From: Ruminococcus sp. UBA1828
Lineage (GTDB): Bacteria > Bacillota > Clostridia > Oscillospirales > Ruminococcaceae
DNA: 9,161 bases
Assembly (NCBI GenBank): GCA_002338885.1
Contig: DDJI01000041.1
Location: 1 to 9,161, forward strand
Direction: 5' to 3'
A model generated the notes under the pieces. The model had not been told where the DNA came from. It made no database searches and saw only the letters and a program-made list of their open reading frames with translations. The number at the start of each line of letters is the position of its first letter. Position 1 is the stretch's first letter. Shown here piece after piece: positions 1 through 5,694 of the stretch. A program made the translations under genes and the position numbers.

Positions 1-1407
1 TCCCGCCAGCTGTGGTGGGGACACAGAATACCCGCGTTTTACTGCGACGACTGCGGCGAGATGGTCGTCACCAAGGACGAGCACCCGCTTTGCCCCAAGT
101 GCCATAAGCCCATGCGCCAGGATCCCGACACCCTCGACACATGGTTCAGCTCTGCTCTTTGGCCGTTCTCAACGCTCGGCTGGCCGGACAAGACAGCGGA
201 TCTTGAGTATTTCTACCCCACTTCAACCCTTGTCACCGGCTACGACATAATCACGTTCTGGGTTTCGAGAATGATAGTTGCGGGCATGGAGTTTATGAAG
301 GAAAAGCCGTTTGACACCGTGCTCATCCACGGACTTGTCAGGGACTCGCAGGGCAGAAAGATGTCAAAGTCTTTGGGCAACGGAATAGACCCGCTTGAGA
401 TAATAGACAGCTACGGCGCGGATGCGCTCAGGTTCATGCTTGCATCCGGAAACTCCCCCGGAAACGACATGAGATATTCCGACGAAAAGGTAAAGGCGTC
501 GAGAAACTTTGCAAATAAGCTTTGGAACGCAACAAGGTTTGTCATGATGAACCTTCCGGAGGATATGGAGATAACCGCACAGCTTCCCGAAACGCTCGAG
601 CTTGAGAACAAGTGGCTTGTGTCAAAGCTCAACACCCTTGCAAAAGAGGTAAACGAAAACCTTGAAAAGTTTGAGCTGGGCGTTGCGGTGTCAAAGCTTT
701 ACGATTTCATCTGGGATATATACTGCGACTGGTATATAGAGCTTACAAAGCCGCGCATAAATGCGGGCGGAAAGACCGCAGAAAGCGCACAAATGGTGCT
801 TGTCTGGGCGATAGTGAGAATACTTAAGCTTTTGCACCCCTTCATGCCTTTCATAACGGAGGAAATATGGCAGGCGCTCAAGGGCGGAACGCCGCTCATG
901 CTTGAGAAGTTCCCCACTTATGAGGACGAGCTTTGCTACAGCGCGGAAGAAGCGGACTTTGAAAAGATAATCACCGCTATAAAGGGCATAAGAAACCGCC
1001 GCGCGGAGATGAACGTGCCGCCGTCAAAGAAAGCTGAGCTGTTTATAGAAACCGCTCAGCCCGAGGTTTACGAAAAGGGAATAATGTTCTTTGAAAGACT
1101 CGGCTACGCATCAAGCGTGAAGATATCTGATAAGGTTGAACTGCCGGACGCCGTGACGATAGTCACCGACAGCGCAAGACTGTTTATCCCGCTCAGCGAA
1201 ATAATAGACCGCGATAAGGAGCTTGCAAGGCTCAGCAAGGAAAAAGCCTCCGTGCTCAAGGATATCGAGATAATTTCAAAGAAGCTCGGCAACGAAGGAT
1301 TTATGGCAAAGGCGCCCGCAAACGTCATCGAATCCGAAAAGGACAAGATGGAAAAGGCGCAGAGAAAGCTTGAAAAGATCGAGCAGTCTATAGCCGCCAT
1401 GAAGTGA
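1..1407 (+). CDS. valS: Valyl-tRNA synthetase, C-terminal part (5' end outside window)
   Basis: This class I aminoacyl-tRNA synthetase charges tRNA-Val with valine in the cytoplasm. The reading frame is open from base 1, so the gene starts upstream. The 468 visible codons are about half of a usual bacterial ValRS (roughly 880 residues), so the HIGH motif and most of the editing domain are missing. Visible from the window start: RQLWWGHRIPA at residues 2-12; two CxxC pairs (C15/C18 and C31/C34), as in a zinc-knuckle insert; DTWFSS; the catalytic KMSKS loop at residues 120-124 (bases 358-372); a helical anticodon-binding domain at about 190-340; and a Lys/Glu-rich coiled-coil tRNA-binding arm from about residue 400 to the TGA stop. 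Isoleucine codons are overwhelmingly ATA. The CPBP gene starts 15 bases after the stop, so the two are probably co-transcribed. No frameshift is seen. Confidence 0.98.
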   Translation, partial: SRQLWWGHRIPAFYCDDCGEMVVTKDEHPLCPKCHKPMRQDPDTLDTWFSSALWPFSTLGWPDKTADLEYFYPTSTLVTGYDIITFWVSRMIVAGMEFMKEKPFDTVLIHGLVRDSQGRKMSKSLGNGIDPLEIIDSYGADALRFMLASGNSPGNDMRYSDEKVKASRNFANKLWNATRFVMMNLPEDMEITAQLPETLELENKWLVSKLNTLAKEVNENLEKFELGVAVSKLYDFIWDIYCDWYIELTKPRINAGGKTAESAQMVLVWAIVRILKLLHPFMPFITEEIWQALKGGTPLMLEKFPTYEDELCYSAEEADFEKIITAIKGIRNRRAEMNVPPSKKAELFIETAQPEVYEKGIMFFERLGYASSVKISDKVELPDAVTIVTDSARLFIPLSEIIDRDKELARLSKEKASVLKDIEIISKKLGNEGFMAKAPANVIESEKDKMEKAQRKLEKIEQSIAAMK

Positions 1408-1422
1408 TGTGAGGATATAAAT

Positions 1423-2736
1423 ATGGATACAACCGTCAACACAAGGTTTTCAAGAAAGCACCCGCTCATCAGCAGCATAGGCGTGATACTTGTATTTATA
1501 CTTGCCTTGAATATACCGTCGTTCCTGCTCATGCAGTTCGGGCCGTCGTTCTTTTTGACAAACGGCGAGTTTGTGTTCCAGGGCACGGTCGAAGCTGTGG
1601 GCGCGCTCGTCGCAATAGGCATGGTATTCGCCTTGAAGTTGGGATATATATGGAAAGAAAAAGGGACAGACATGTTTTCCGGTTTTGTCTCGGCAGGATA
1701 CTTTATAATTATTTCACTTGTCTCATTGGTGCTGACAGTTTCATCGCTGCTGTCCGGACCGCAGATAATTCCCTTAGCGCCCAAATGGAAGGTAGTTGTG
1801 TTTGCCGTGACGGTGCTGCTCATAGGATTCACCGAGGAAGTGTTTTTCCGCGGCATAATATCCAACCTGTTCTATGAAAAGCACGCAAAAGACTCCGCCG
1901 GCGTGTGGACGGCCACTATTTACTCCGGCTTTGTGTTCGGACTCATGCACCTGACAAACCTTGCAGGCTCAAATCCTATAGGAGTGCTTGTGCAGGTTTT
2001 CAACGCATGCATGATGGGAATGGCGCTCACGGCGGTGTATTACCGCTGCCGCAATATATGGGCGCTCGTGATGGTTCATGCACTTGTCAACTTCTGCGGG
2101 GCGTTTGCCGCGGGAATTTTGGAGGGCGGATCCCTGTCCGATACCATAAGCTCCTACAACCTGTGGCAGCTTTTGAGCGCGCTCCCTTATATAGCGATCA
2201 CGTTTGTTCTGCTCAGACCCTCAAAGATGAAGAAAATCATCGAGCGGCAAAACCTGGAATATGTCGTTGACGAGACCGGCAGCTCCGTTTCCTCAAAAAG
2301 CTCGAAAAAAAGCGCGGTTGTCAGCAGCATACTTGCGGTCGTCATATCGCTTGTGATAATTGTGAGCGCTATTGTGTTGTATGCCGTCACCGTAATCACG
2401 AGCTTTTCAGTCTTCGGCAGATGGGACGGAAGAGAGAAGTTCAGCAGCGTAAGCGAGACGTTTACCGTCGATAAGGCGGATACCTACGATATCGTGATGC
2501 GAAACATCTTTCAAAGCTCCGATTGCAGCACGGTGCTGACTCTGTACGAGAACGACGTCGATGTGTTCAGATGCACCATGGATGGCAATGTTCAGTACTG
2601 CGTCATATATCCGTTTGAGGAGGGCAGCGAGTATAGATTTGCGGTGGATTATGTTAGCGATGCTGACACTGTGCCGAAACAAGGCAGCCTATACTACGTC
2701 AGCATCAAATTGATGGATTTGGACAAGTACGAATAG
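1423..2736 (+). CDS. CPBP-family intramembrane metalloprotease with added C-terminal membrane anchor and ectodomain
   Basis: This is a multi-pass membrane protein of the CPBP/Abi family (PF02517), relatives of the CAAX prenyl protease Rce1. The family motifs are intact: E138-E139-x3-R143, F172-x3-H176 and H219-x3-N223, the glutamate and histidines expected at the active site. Hydrophobic segments lie at about 16-40, 55-72, 86-110, 122-137, 162-176, 185-206, 211-232 and 245-262. After the catalytic core comes a Ser/Lys-rich linker (about 278-298), one more strong membrane helix (about 299-327) and a roughly 105-residue hydrophilic, beta-rich tail with two Cys. Many family members end after the core, so the tail is unusual. 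The ATG at 1423 is chosen because GAGGA (1411-1415) lies 7 bases upstream. Codon use (ATA for Ile) matches valS. The substrate is unknown; family members range from CAAX processing to bacteriocin immunity, and nothing here decides between these. Confidence 0.9.
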   Translation: MDTTVNTRFSRKHPLISSIGVILVFILALNIPSFLLMQFGPSFFLTNGEFVFQGTVEAVGALVAIGMVFALKLGYIWKEKGTDMFSGFVSAGYFIIISLVSLVLTVSSLLSGPQIIPLAPKWKVVVFAVTVLLIGFTEEVFFRGIISNLFYEKHAKDSAGVWTATIYSGFVFGLMHLTNLAGSNPIGVLVQVFNACMMGMALTAVYYRCRNIWALVMVHALVNFCGAFAAGILEGGSLSDTISSYNLWQLLSALPYIAITFVLLRPSKMKKIIERQNLEYVVDETGSSVSSKSSKKSAVVSSILAVVISLVIIVSAIVLYAVTVITSFSVFGRWDGREKFSSVSETFTVDKADTYDIVMRNIFQSSDCSTVLTLYENDVDVFRCTMDGNVQYCVIYPFEEGSEYRFAVDYVSDADTVPKQGSLYYVSIKLMDLDKYE

Positions 2737-2745
2737 CGTACAAAA

Positions 2746-2783
2746 TAAAAAAGGGAGGACTGCGGTCCTCCTTTTTGTTTTTA
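2746..2783 (+). terminator. Intrinsic terminator after the CPBP gene
   Basis: A perfect 7-bp stem, GGAGGAC (2754-2760) with GTCCTCC (2765-2771), has a TGCG loop. It is flanked by an A-run on the left that can pair with the T-run on the right (2772-2776), and more T follows. It begins about 10 bases after the CPBP stop and closes the valS-CPBP transcript. Confidence 0.93.
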
Positions 2784-2979
2784 AAAATAGTCCTTTGTCT
2801 TTTGTCTTAAACAGCGCCGCCCGCCTGCAAGCCGGCTTGCCGGATAAAATGTTTTACGCAGGTTTAACCCGCAGCGGATAGACGTTTTGCGCCGCGTATT
2901 GTATCATTAAATAAGATATATGTATTTGCCGTTTTACGGAATGCGCCTGTAAAAACCGCTTAAATGAGGAGCGCAGACT
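2784..2979. other. Intergenic region with no assignable gene
   Basis: About 200 bases separate the CPBP terminator from a mini-ORF. I see no convincing coding frame and no promoter I would defend. A 14-bp perfect palindrome, GCAAGCCGGCTTGC (2827-2840), can fold as a 5-bp stem with a 4-base loop but has no T-run after it. The A/T-rich stretch at about 2895-2925 could hold a weak promoter for the downstream genes, but no -35/-10 pair with good spacing was found. A change in codon style falls across this gap. Confidence 0.5.
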
Positions 2980-3048
2980 ATGAAAGTTATTATACACGAC
3001 CTTGGCGCAAAGATTAGCGGGCGGATGCTGCCGAGCTGTAAGGAGTGA
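2980..3048 (+). CDS. 22-codon mini-ORF upstream of the membrane protein, possibly a gene remnant or leader peptide
   Basis: The ORF starts with ATG at 2980 behind a reasonable ribosome binding site (GAGGA at 2966-2970, 9 bases away). It begins MKVIIHDLG and ends in TGA at 3046-3048. Its last two codons overlap the AAGGAG (3040-3045) that serves the next gene, so ribosomes ending here would sit on the next start. This would suit translational coupling or a leader peptide. The opening residues also remind me of the N-terminus of small flavodoxin-like proteins from clostridia, which would make it the stub of a deleted gene; that is recollection, not a search result. It could also be chance. Confidence 0.35.
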   Translation: MKVIIHDLGAKISGRMLPSCKE

Positions 3049-3053
3049 GTCTG

Positions 3054-4208
3054 ATGCAGAAAAAACGAATCGTTCGGTTTGGAAAATGGCTGGTTAAGGT
3101 CGCAGCGTCCTATGCGGCGTTTATTGTCATCGGCATGCTGCTTTCCCTCGTTCCTGCGGGCAGGCTTGGGCTGCCGGAAGAGCAGTTTTTCAACTTTCGG
3201 ATGTTTTTTATGCTGCTCGGTCCGATCTATCTGACCTTGATTGTAAAAATCATATTGACCATTATTGCGGCGGCAAAACGCCGCTCGAAAGACGTTTCCG
3301 AAAAAGCTCACGGCGCTTTGTTCATCGTCACGGGTTTTCTGCTGCTTGCGAACCTTCTCGGCGCCGATACAATTTCGGATTTTGCGGACGGGTATATTCA
3401 TGGCAAGGGCATGCGCGTCCTGGAGGAAAGCAAACGCTATTCCCTGAAAGGCAAGCGGTTTTTAAACGTCTTTGTGCCGGTTTGCTTTTATCTGCTGATG
3501 CTTGAGCTGCTGACGCTCATTGTTTGCATCGTCGTCTTTGCCCCTCTGTCACAGCCCGCAAGCTACGGATTTATTTTTGCCATTGCCCTGACCGGCATGC
3601 TTTTGCTGATCGTACCTCTGATACTTTTGCTGATATCGGGCTATCAGGGAGACAGGCATGCACACGAGAAAAAGCGCGCGCAAAAAAAGCAGGAGGCCGA
3701 ACTCTCGGGCGTCGTGGTGCTTGAGACCGATCCGGCTTTGAGAAAGCGCTATCTTGTGCTGCCGAAAGTCCTTGCCCTGCTGGTTTGCCCGGGGACGTTC
3801 ATTGTATGCCTGGCAATCCTCGCCGCCACAAAGGACGCCCAGGCGCTGACGGCTGTTCGGCTGCTGCGTCAGCCGGTTTTAGCGGTGATGGCGGCGGCGA
3901 TGCTTTCTTTCGTTCCCTTGCTGATGTATTGGATGAACTGCTCAGGGACTTCATTGGTGCAGCGGATTTATATTGCACAAGGGCAGCTGCACTATACCGG
4001 CTACAGCGGCAGCATGGAAGAACGCACGGAATTTGATTTTACTCTGCTTCAGCTTGAAAGCTGCCACGTCGGAAAAAGGTCTATACGCCTGCGGGGACAG
4101 TTTGACAATAAGGCCACAAAAACACTATATATTCCACGCACCTTTCCGCCTGAGCAGGAACATATCCTGATGGAATTTTTGCGTGGTGAAACTAAGAAAA
4201 CAGGCTGA
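3054..4208 (+). CDS. Multi-pass membrane protein of unknown function
   Basis: I do not recognise the family. The 384-residue protein has hydrophobic segments at about 12-34, 50-72, 86-104, 139-163, 171-197, 236-257 and 274-293. A charged Lys/Arg/Glu-rich loop (about 200-219) lies between the fifth and sixth. A soluble C-terminus (about 302-384) alternates polar and hydrophobic residues and ends in a helix-like segment (PPEQEHILMEFLRG). That tail resembles the small PH-like beta domains seen at the end of other bacterial membrane proteins (YcxB-like), which is only an impression of secondary structure. The ATG at 3054 is preferred because AAGGAG (3040-3045) lies 8 bases upstream; the in-frame GTG at 3045 overlaps that site and is unlikely. 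Isoleucine codons are mainly ATT/ATC and arginine often CGN, unlike valS. It may be co-transcribed with the small protein 73 bases downstream. Confidence 0.8.
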   Translation: MQKKRIVRFGKWLVKVAASYAAFIVIGMLLSLVPAGRLGLPEEQFFNFRMFFMLLGPIYLTLIVKIILTIIAAAKRRSKDVSEKAHGALFIVTGFLLLANLLGADTISDFADGYIHGKGMRVLEESKRYSLKGKRFLNVFVPVCFYLLMLELLTLIVCIVVFAPLSQPASYGFIFAIALTGMLLLIVPLILLLISGYQGDRHAHEKKRAQKKQEAELSGVVVLETDPALRKRYLVLPKVLALLVCPGTFIVCLAILAATKDAQALTAVRLLRQPVLAVMAAAMLSFVPLLMYWMNCSGTSLVQRIYIAQGQLHYTGYSGSMEERTEFDFTLLQLESCHVGKRSIRLRGQFDNKATKTLYIPRTFPPEQEHILMEFLRGETKKTG

Positions 4209-4262
4209 CTTTGTCGCTGCCGGATGTCAAAATCACAGCGTGACACAAGGCGGCTTGCTTTC

Positions 4263-4275
4263 AAGGAGGGAGGTG
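4263..4275 (+). promoter_or_regulatory. Double ribosome binding site that fixes a GTG start
   Basis: AAGGAGG (4263-4269) is followed directly by GGAGGTG (4269-4275), which ends 6 bases before the GTG at 4282. This very strong Shine-Dalgarno sequence decides in favour of the 59-codon gene over a longer reading from 4183, which would overlap the end of the membrane-protein gene. Confidence 0.8.
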
Positions 4276-4281
4276 AACCTT

Positions 4282-4461
4282 GTGTACAAAACAGTGGTAA
4301 TTAAGTATTCGCCCAAGGCAAAAGAAATGGCGCTTAAAGTAGAAGAAACAGCCAATGAAATGGAGAAAGAGGGATTTGAGCTGGTTTCTTGTTCAATCAT
4401 GCCCTCGTCAAAAGGCATCCTGATTTTCAAAAAGATCAGGGATGACGAGGTCTCCGAGTAG
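4282..4461 (+). CDS. 59-residue DUF4177-like small protein
   Basis: This is a small, soluble, highly charged protein with no signal peptide or membrane segment. Its pattern is a beta strand (YKTVVIKYS), a Lys/Glu-rich amphipathic helix (about 12-30, ending EKEGFELVS), then two strands (ILIFKKI near 46-52). This is the look of DUF4177-type proteins, a small fold whose function is not established. The GTG start at 4282 is set by an excellent ribosome binding site. It is the last plus-strand gene before a strong terminator and converges on the DUF2812 gene. No catalytic residues can be assigned. Confidence is high that it is a gene and moderate for the family. Confidence 0.78.
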   Translation: MYKTVVIKYSPKAKEMALKVEETANEMEKEGFELVSCSIMPSSKGILIFKKIRDDEVSE

Positions 4462-4482
4462 CACCCCGAAAATAAGTGCATC

Positions 4483-4537
4483 ATGCCCGACAATCCCCGC
4501 CGGTGTTTTGCGGGGAGACGGTCGGGCATTATTTTTT
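4483..4537 (+). terminator. Intrinsic terminator between convergent genes
   Basis: A two-part stem: outer ATGCCCGAC (4483-4491) pairs with GTCGGGCAT (4521-4529), and inner CCCCGC (4495-4500) pairs with GCGGGG (4510-4515). TTATTTTTT follows, with T6 at 4532-4537. It ends plus-strand transcription. Its right edge overlaps the TAA stop of the minus-strand DUF2812 gene. Read on the minus strand the hairpin is followed only by a weak T-rich stretch, so action in both directions is possible but less certain. Confidence 0.92.
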
Positions 4538-5077
4538 CAGCCGACCCTTCAACTTAAAATAGCGATAGCCGAAGGACACAACCACCCAAGCATAAGCCGC
4601 CAAAAGAATCAAAAACAGCACCAAAAGGACAGGGGCATCCGGATCCTCGCTGTGAAACTGATTGAGCAGGTTTGGCAGGATCAGCAATATAAGAATGATG
4701 AATATCGGCAGATACCTGCCCGCAAACACCCTGCGCATCATGTCAAGCCTTGATTCGTCGTCGCAGAAGATTTTCTCCTCGCCCTGCATCTGAGAAACCG
4801 GCTTGCGGAAATAGCTGTATCCGCCGAAATCCTGAACGTACTCCCATCCGCAGTCTCGGAACATCTGGACGTACTCGTCCTTGTGCTCCAGCCCCTCTTC
4901 GTTGTAGTCCAGCTGATAAACCACGTCCTCGGGCGCACACCGCTCGAAATGATAAATCCCCGGCAGGTTCACCTTTTTAAACTTCCATCCCTCGCTGTGG
5001 CGCTTTTGAAGATACCGCTCTTCTTTTTCCCAGTCCGCGATTGTAAAGACACGCAATTCAGTTTTTTTCGTTTTCAT
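4529..5077 (-). CDS. DUF2812 domain membrane protein, partner of a PadR regulator
   Basis: This 182-residue protein has a soluble N-terminal domain (about 5-95) with the aromatic- and Cys-containing pattern typical of DUF2812: EGWKFKK near 29, then a stretch around FRDCGWEYVQDFGGYSYFRKP (73-93). Two membrane helices follow at about 121-140 and 148-171, with a short basic end. The domain's function is unknown; genes of this type are commonly found beside PadR-family regulator genes, as here. The ATG at 5077 follows GGAGGTG with a 7-base gap and lies inside the end of the padR gene (20-base overlap), so the two are translationally linked. It is probably an envelope protein whose level is set by the PadR protein. 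The stop falls at the edge of the convergent terminator. Confidence 0.87.
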   Translation of the reverse strand: MKTKKTELRVFTIADWEKEERYLQKRHSEGWKFKKVNLPGIYHFERCAPEDVVYQLDYNEEGLEHKDEYVQMFRDCGWEYVQDFGGYSYFRKPVSQMQGEEKIFCDDESRLDMMRRVFAGRYLPIFIILILLILPNLLNQFHSEDPDAPVLLVLFLILLAAYAWVVVSFGYRYFKLKGRLKK

Positions 5078-5393
5078 TTCGGCGCACCTCCATCATGTTG
5101 TGGTATAGTCTTTCGATCCGTTTCATCTCCAGATCCAGCACCTCGCGGCCCAGGTCTGTGATGCAATAGATTTTTCGTTTTTCTTCCTCCCGCACAAACC
5201 GGATTAGTCCATCCTTTTCCATCTTGGACAGGCTGCCGTACATTGTTCCGGGGCTGATGCGTATTTCTCCGTCGGTAAGCTCCTCCACCTTGCGGATGAC
5301 ATTATAGCCGTGGGATTCTTCCCGAAAGCACAGCAGGATGTAAAAACCCGTCTCCGTCATCGGGACATATACTTTCAGAATATGGGCGTCCAC
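5058..5393 (-). CDS. PadR-family transcriptional repressor
   Basis: This is a 111-residue winged-helix DNA-binding protein. Hallmarks are TETGFYILLCF (13-23), SHGYNVIRKVEEL (27-39), the recognition-helix region SPGTMYGSLSKMEKDGLI (47-64), the beta wing REEEKRKIYCITDLG (68-82) and one C-terminal helix (about 83-103), as in short PadR-like proteins that dimerise through that helix. The start is GTG at 5393: AAGGAG lies 8 bases upstream, and a TAA in frame just upstream rules out a longer form. It is first in a two-gene operon and overlaps the DUF2812 gene by 20 bases. A palindromic operator sits in its leader, so autorepression is likely. The inducing ligand is unknown; PadR relatives respond to phenolic acids, drugs or cell-envelope stress. 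Confidence 0.93.
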   Translation of the reverse strand: MDAHILKVYVPMTETGFYILLCFREESHGYNVIRKVEELTDGEIRISPGTMYGSLSKMEKDGLIRFVREEEKRKIYCITDLGREVLDLEMKRIERLYHNMMEVRRNENEKN

Positions 5394-5420
5394 TTAATCT
5401 GCTCCTTTCCTGATGCTCTT

Positions 5421-5438
5421 AGTACGATATATCGTACT
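5421..5438. promoter_or_regulatory. Probable PadR operator, 18-bp perfect palindrome
   Basis: AGTACGATATATCGTACT is a perfect inverted repeat without spacer, 28 bases before the padR start codon and just downstream of the -10 box, where a bound dimer would block transcription. A second inverted repeat, TGCTATA-N5-TATAGCA (5438-5456), abuts it and covers the -10. PadR-family repressors usually bind AT-rich dyads of this kind next to their own genes. Assignment to this PadR is inference. Confidence 0.75.
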
Positions 5439-5447
5439 GCTATATAC

Positions 5448-5476
5448 AGTATAGCACTGCGATATAACATTGTCAA
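5448..5476 (-). promoter_or_regulatory. Sigma-A promoter of the padR-DUF2812 operon
   Basis: On the minus strand TTGACA (plus 5471-5476) and TATACT (plus 5448-5453) are separated by exactly 17 bases. The -35 is a perfect consensus match and the -10 differs at one base. Transcription should start near 5441, at the edge of the 18-bp palindrome. Such a strong promoter with an operator on top fits tight repression with strong induction. Confidence 0.88.
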
Positions 5477-5694
5477 CTAAAATCTGCGTAAAGGAGCAAA
5501 GAAAAAACCGCAGCATACTTAAACCGCGGCTTCCGTCTCCCGAGCTGTTTTCCGCCGTTGCAAAAAAACAAGGCGGACAGATTAAAGCTCTGCCCGCCGG
5601 TACAGCCGTAATTCGCTATGCCTTTGCCGTGTGTCTGAAAAATGCTTTTCGTTTTAATCAAATCAGCTTTACTGCCATAAGCTCCGTTTTGTCT
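5477..5694. other. Intergenic region between the padR promoter and the end of sigF
   Basis: Together with the padR leader, about 300 bases lie between padR and sigF without a gene I would accept. The part nearest padR holds its promoter and operator. The part near sigF holds the sigF-operon terminator (5562-5598). A 90-codon plus-strand reading beginning with TTG at 5470 runs through the padR promoter, the terminator and the end of sigF, and has no good ribosome binding site. Confidence 0.6.
5562..5598 (-). terminator. Intrinsic terminator of the spoIIA operon
   Basis: Read on the minus strand, GGCGGGCAGA (5598-5589) pairs with TCTGTCCGCC (5581-5572) as a 10-bp stem with one mismatch and a 7-base loop. 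TTG and seven T (5568-5562) follow. It lies about 97 bases beyond the sigF stop and indicates a three-gene transcript. Confidence 0.87.

Noticed and set aside
1104..1865. 253-codon minus-strand open frame
   Set aside because: It lies antisense across the end of valS and the start of the CPBP gene, is low-complexity (Ser/Thr/Ile-rich) and has no family resemblance. It is a shadow of ATA- and CTT-rich coding DNA.
4183..4281. Longer N-terminus for the DUF4177-like protein
   Set aside because: It would overlap the membrane-protein gene, has no ribosome binding site, and would translate the very strong site at 4263-4275 as coding sequence.
2784..5694. Mobile element, CRISPR array or defence island
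   Set aside because: I searched for transposase-like frames, long terminal repeats, spaced direct repeats and toxin-antitoxin pairs and found none. Only codon style suggests transfer.
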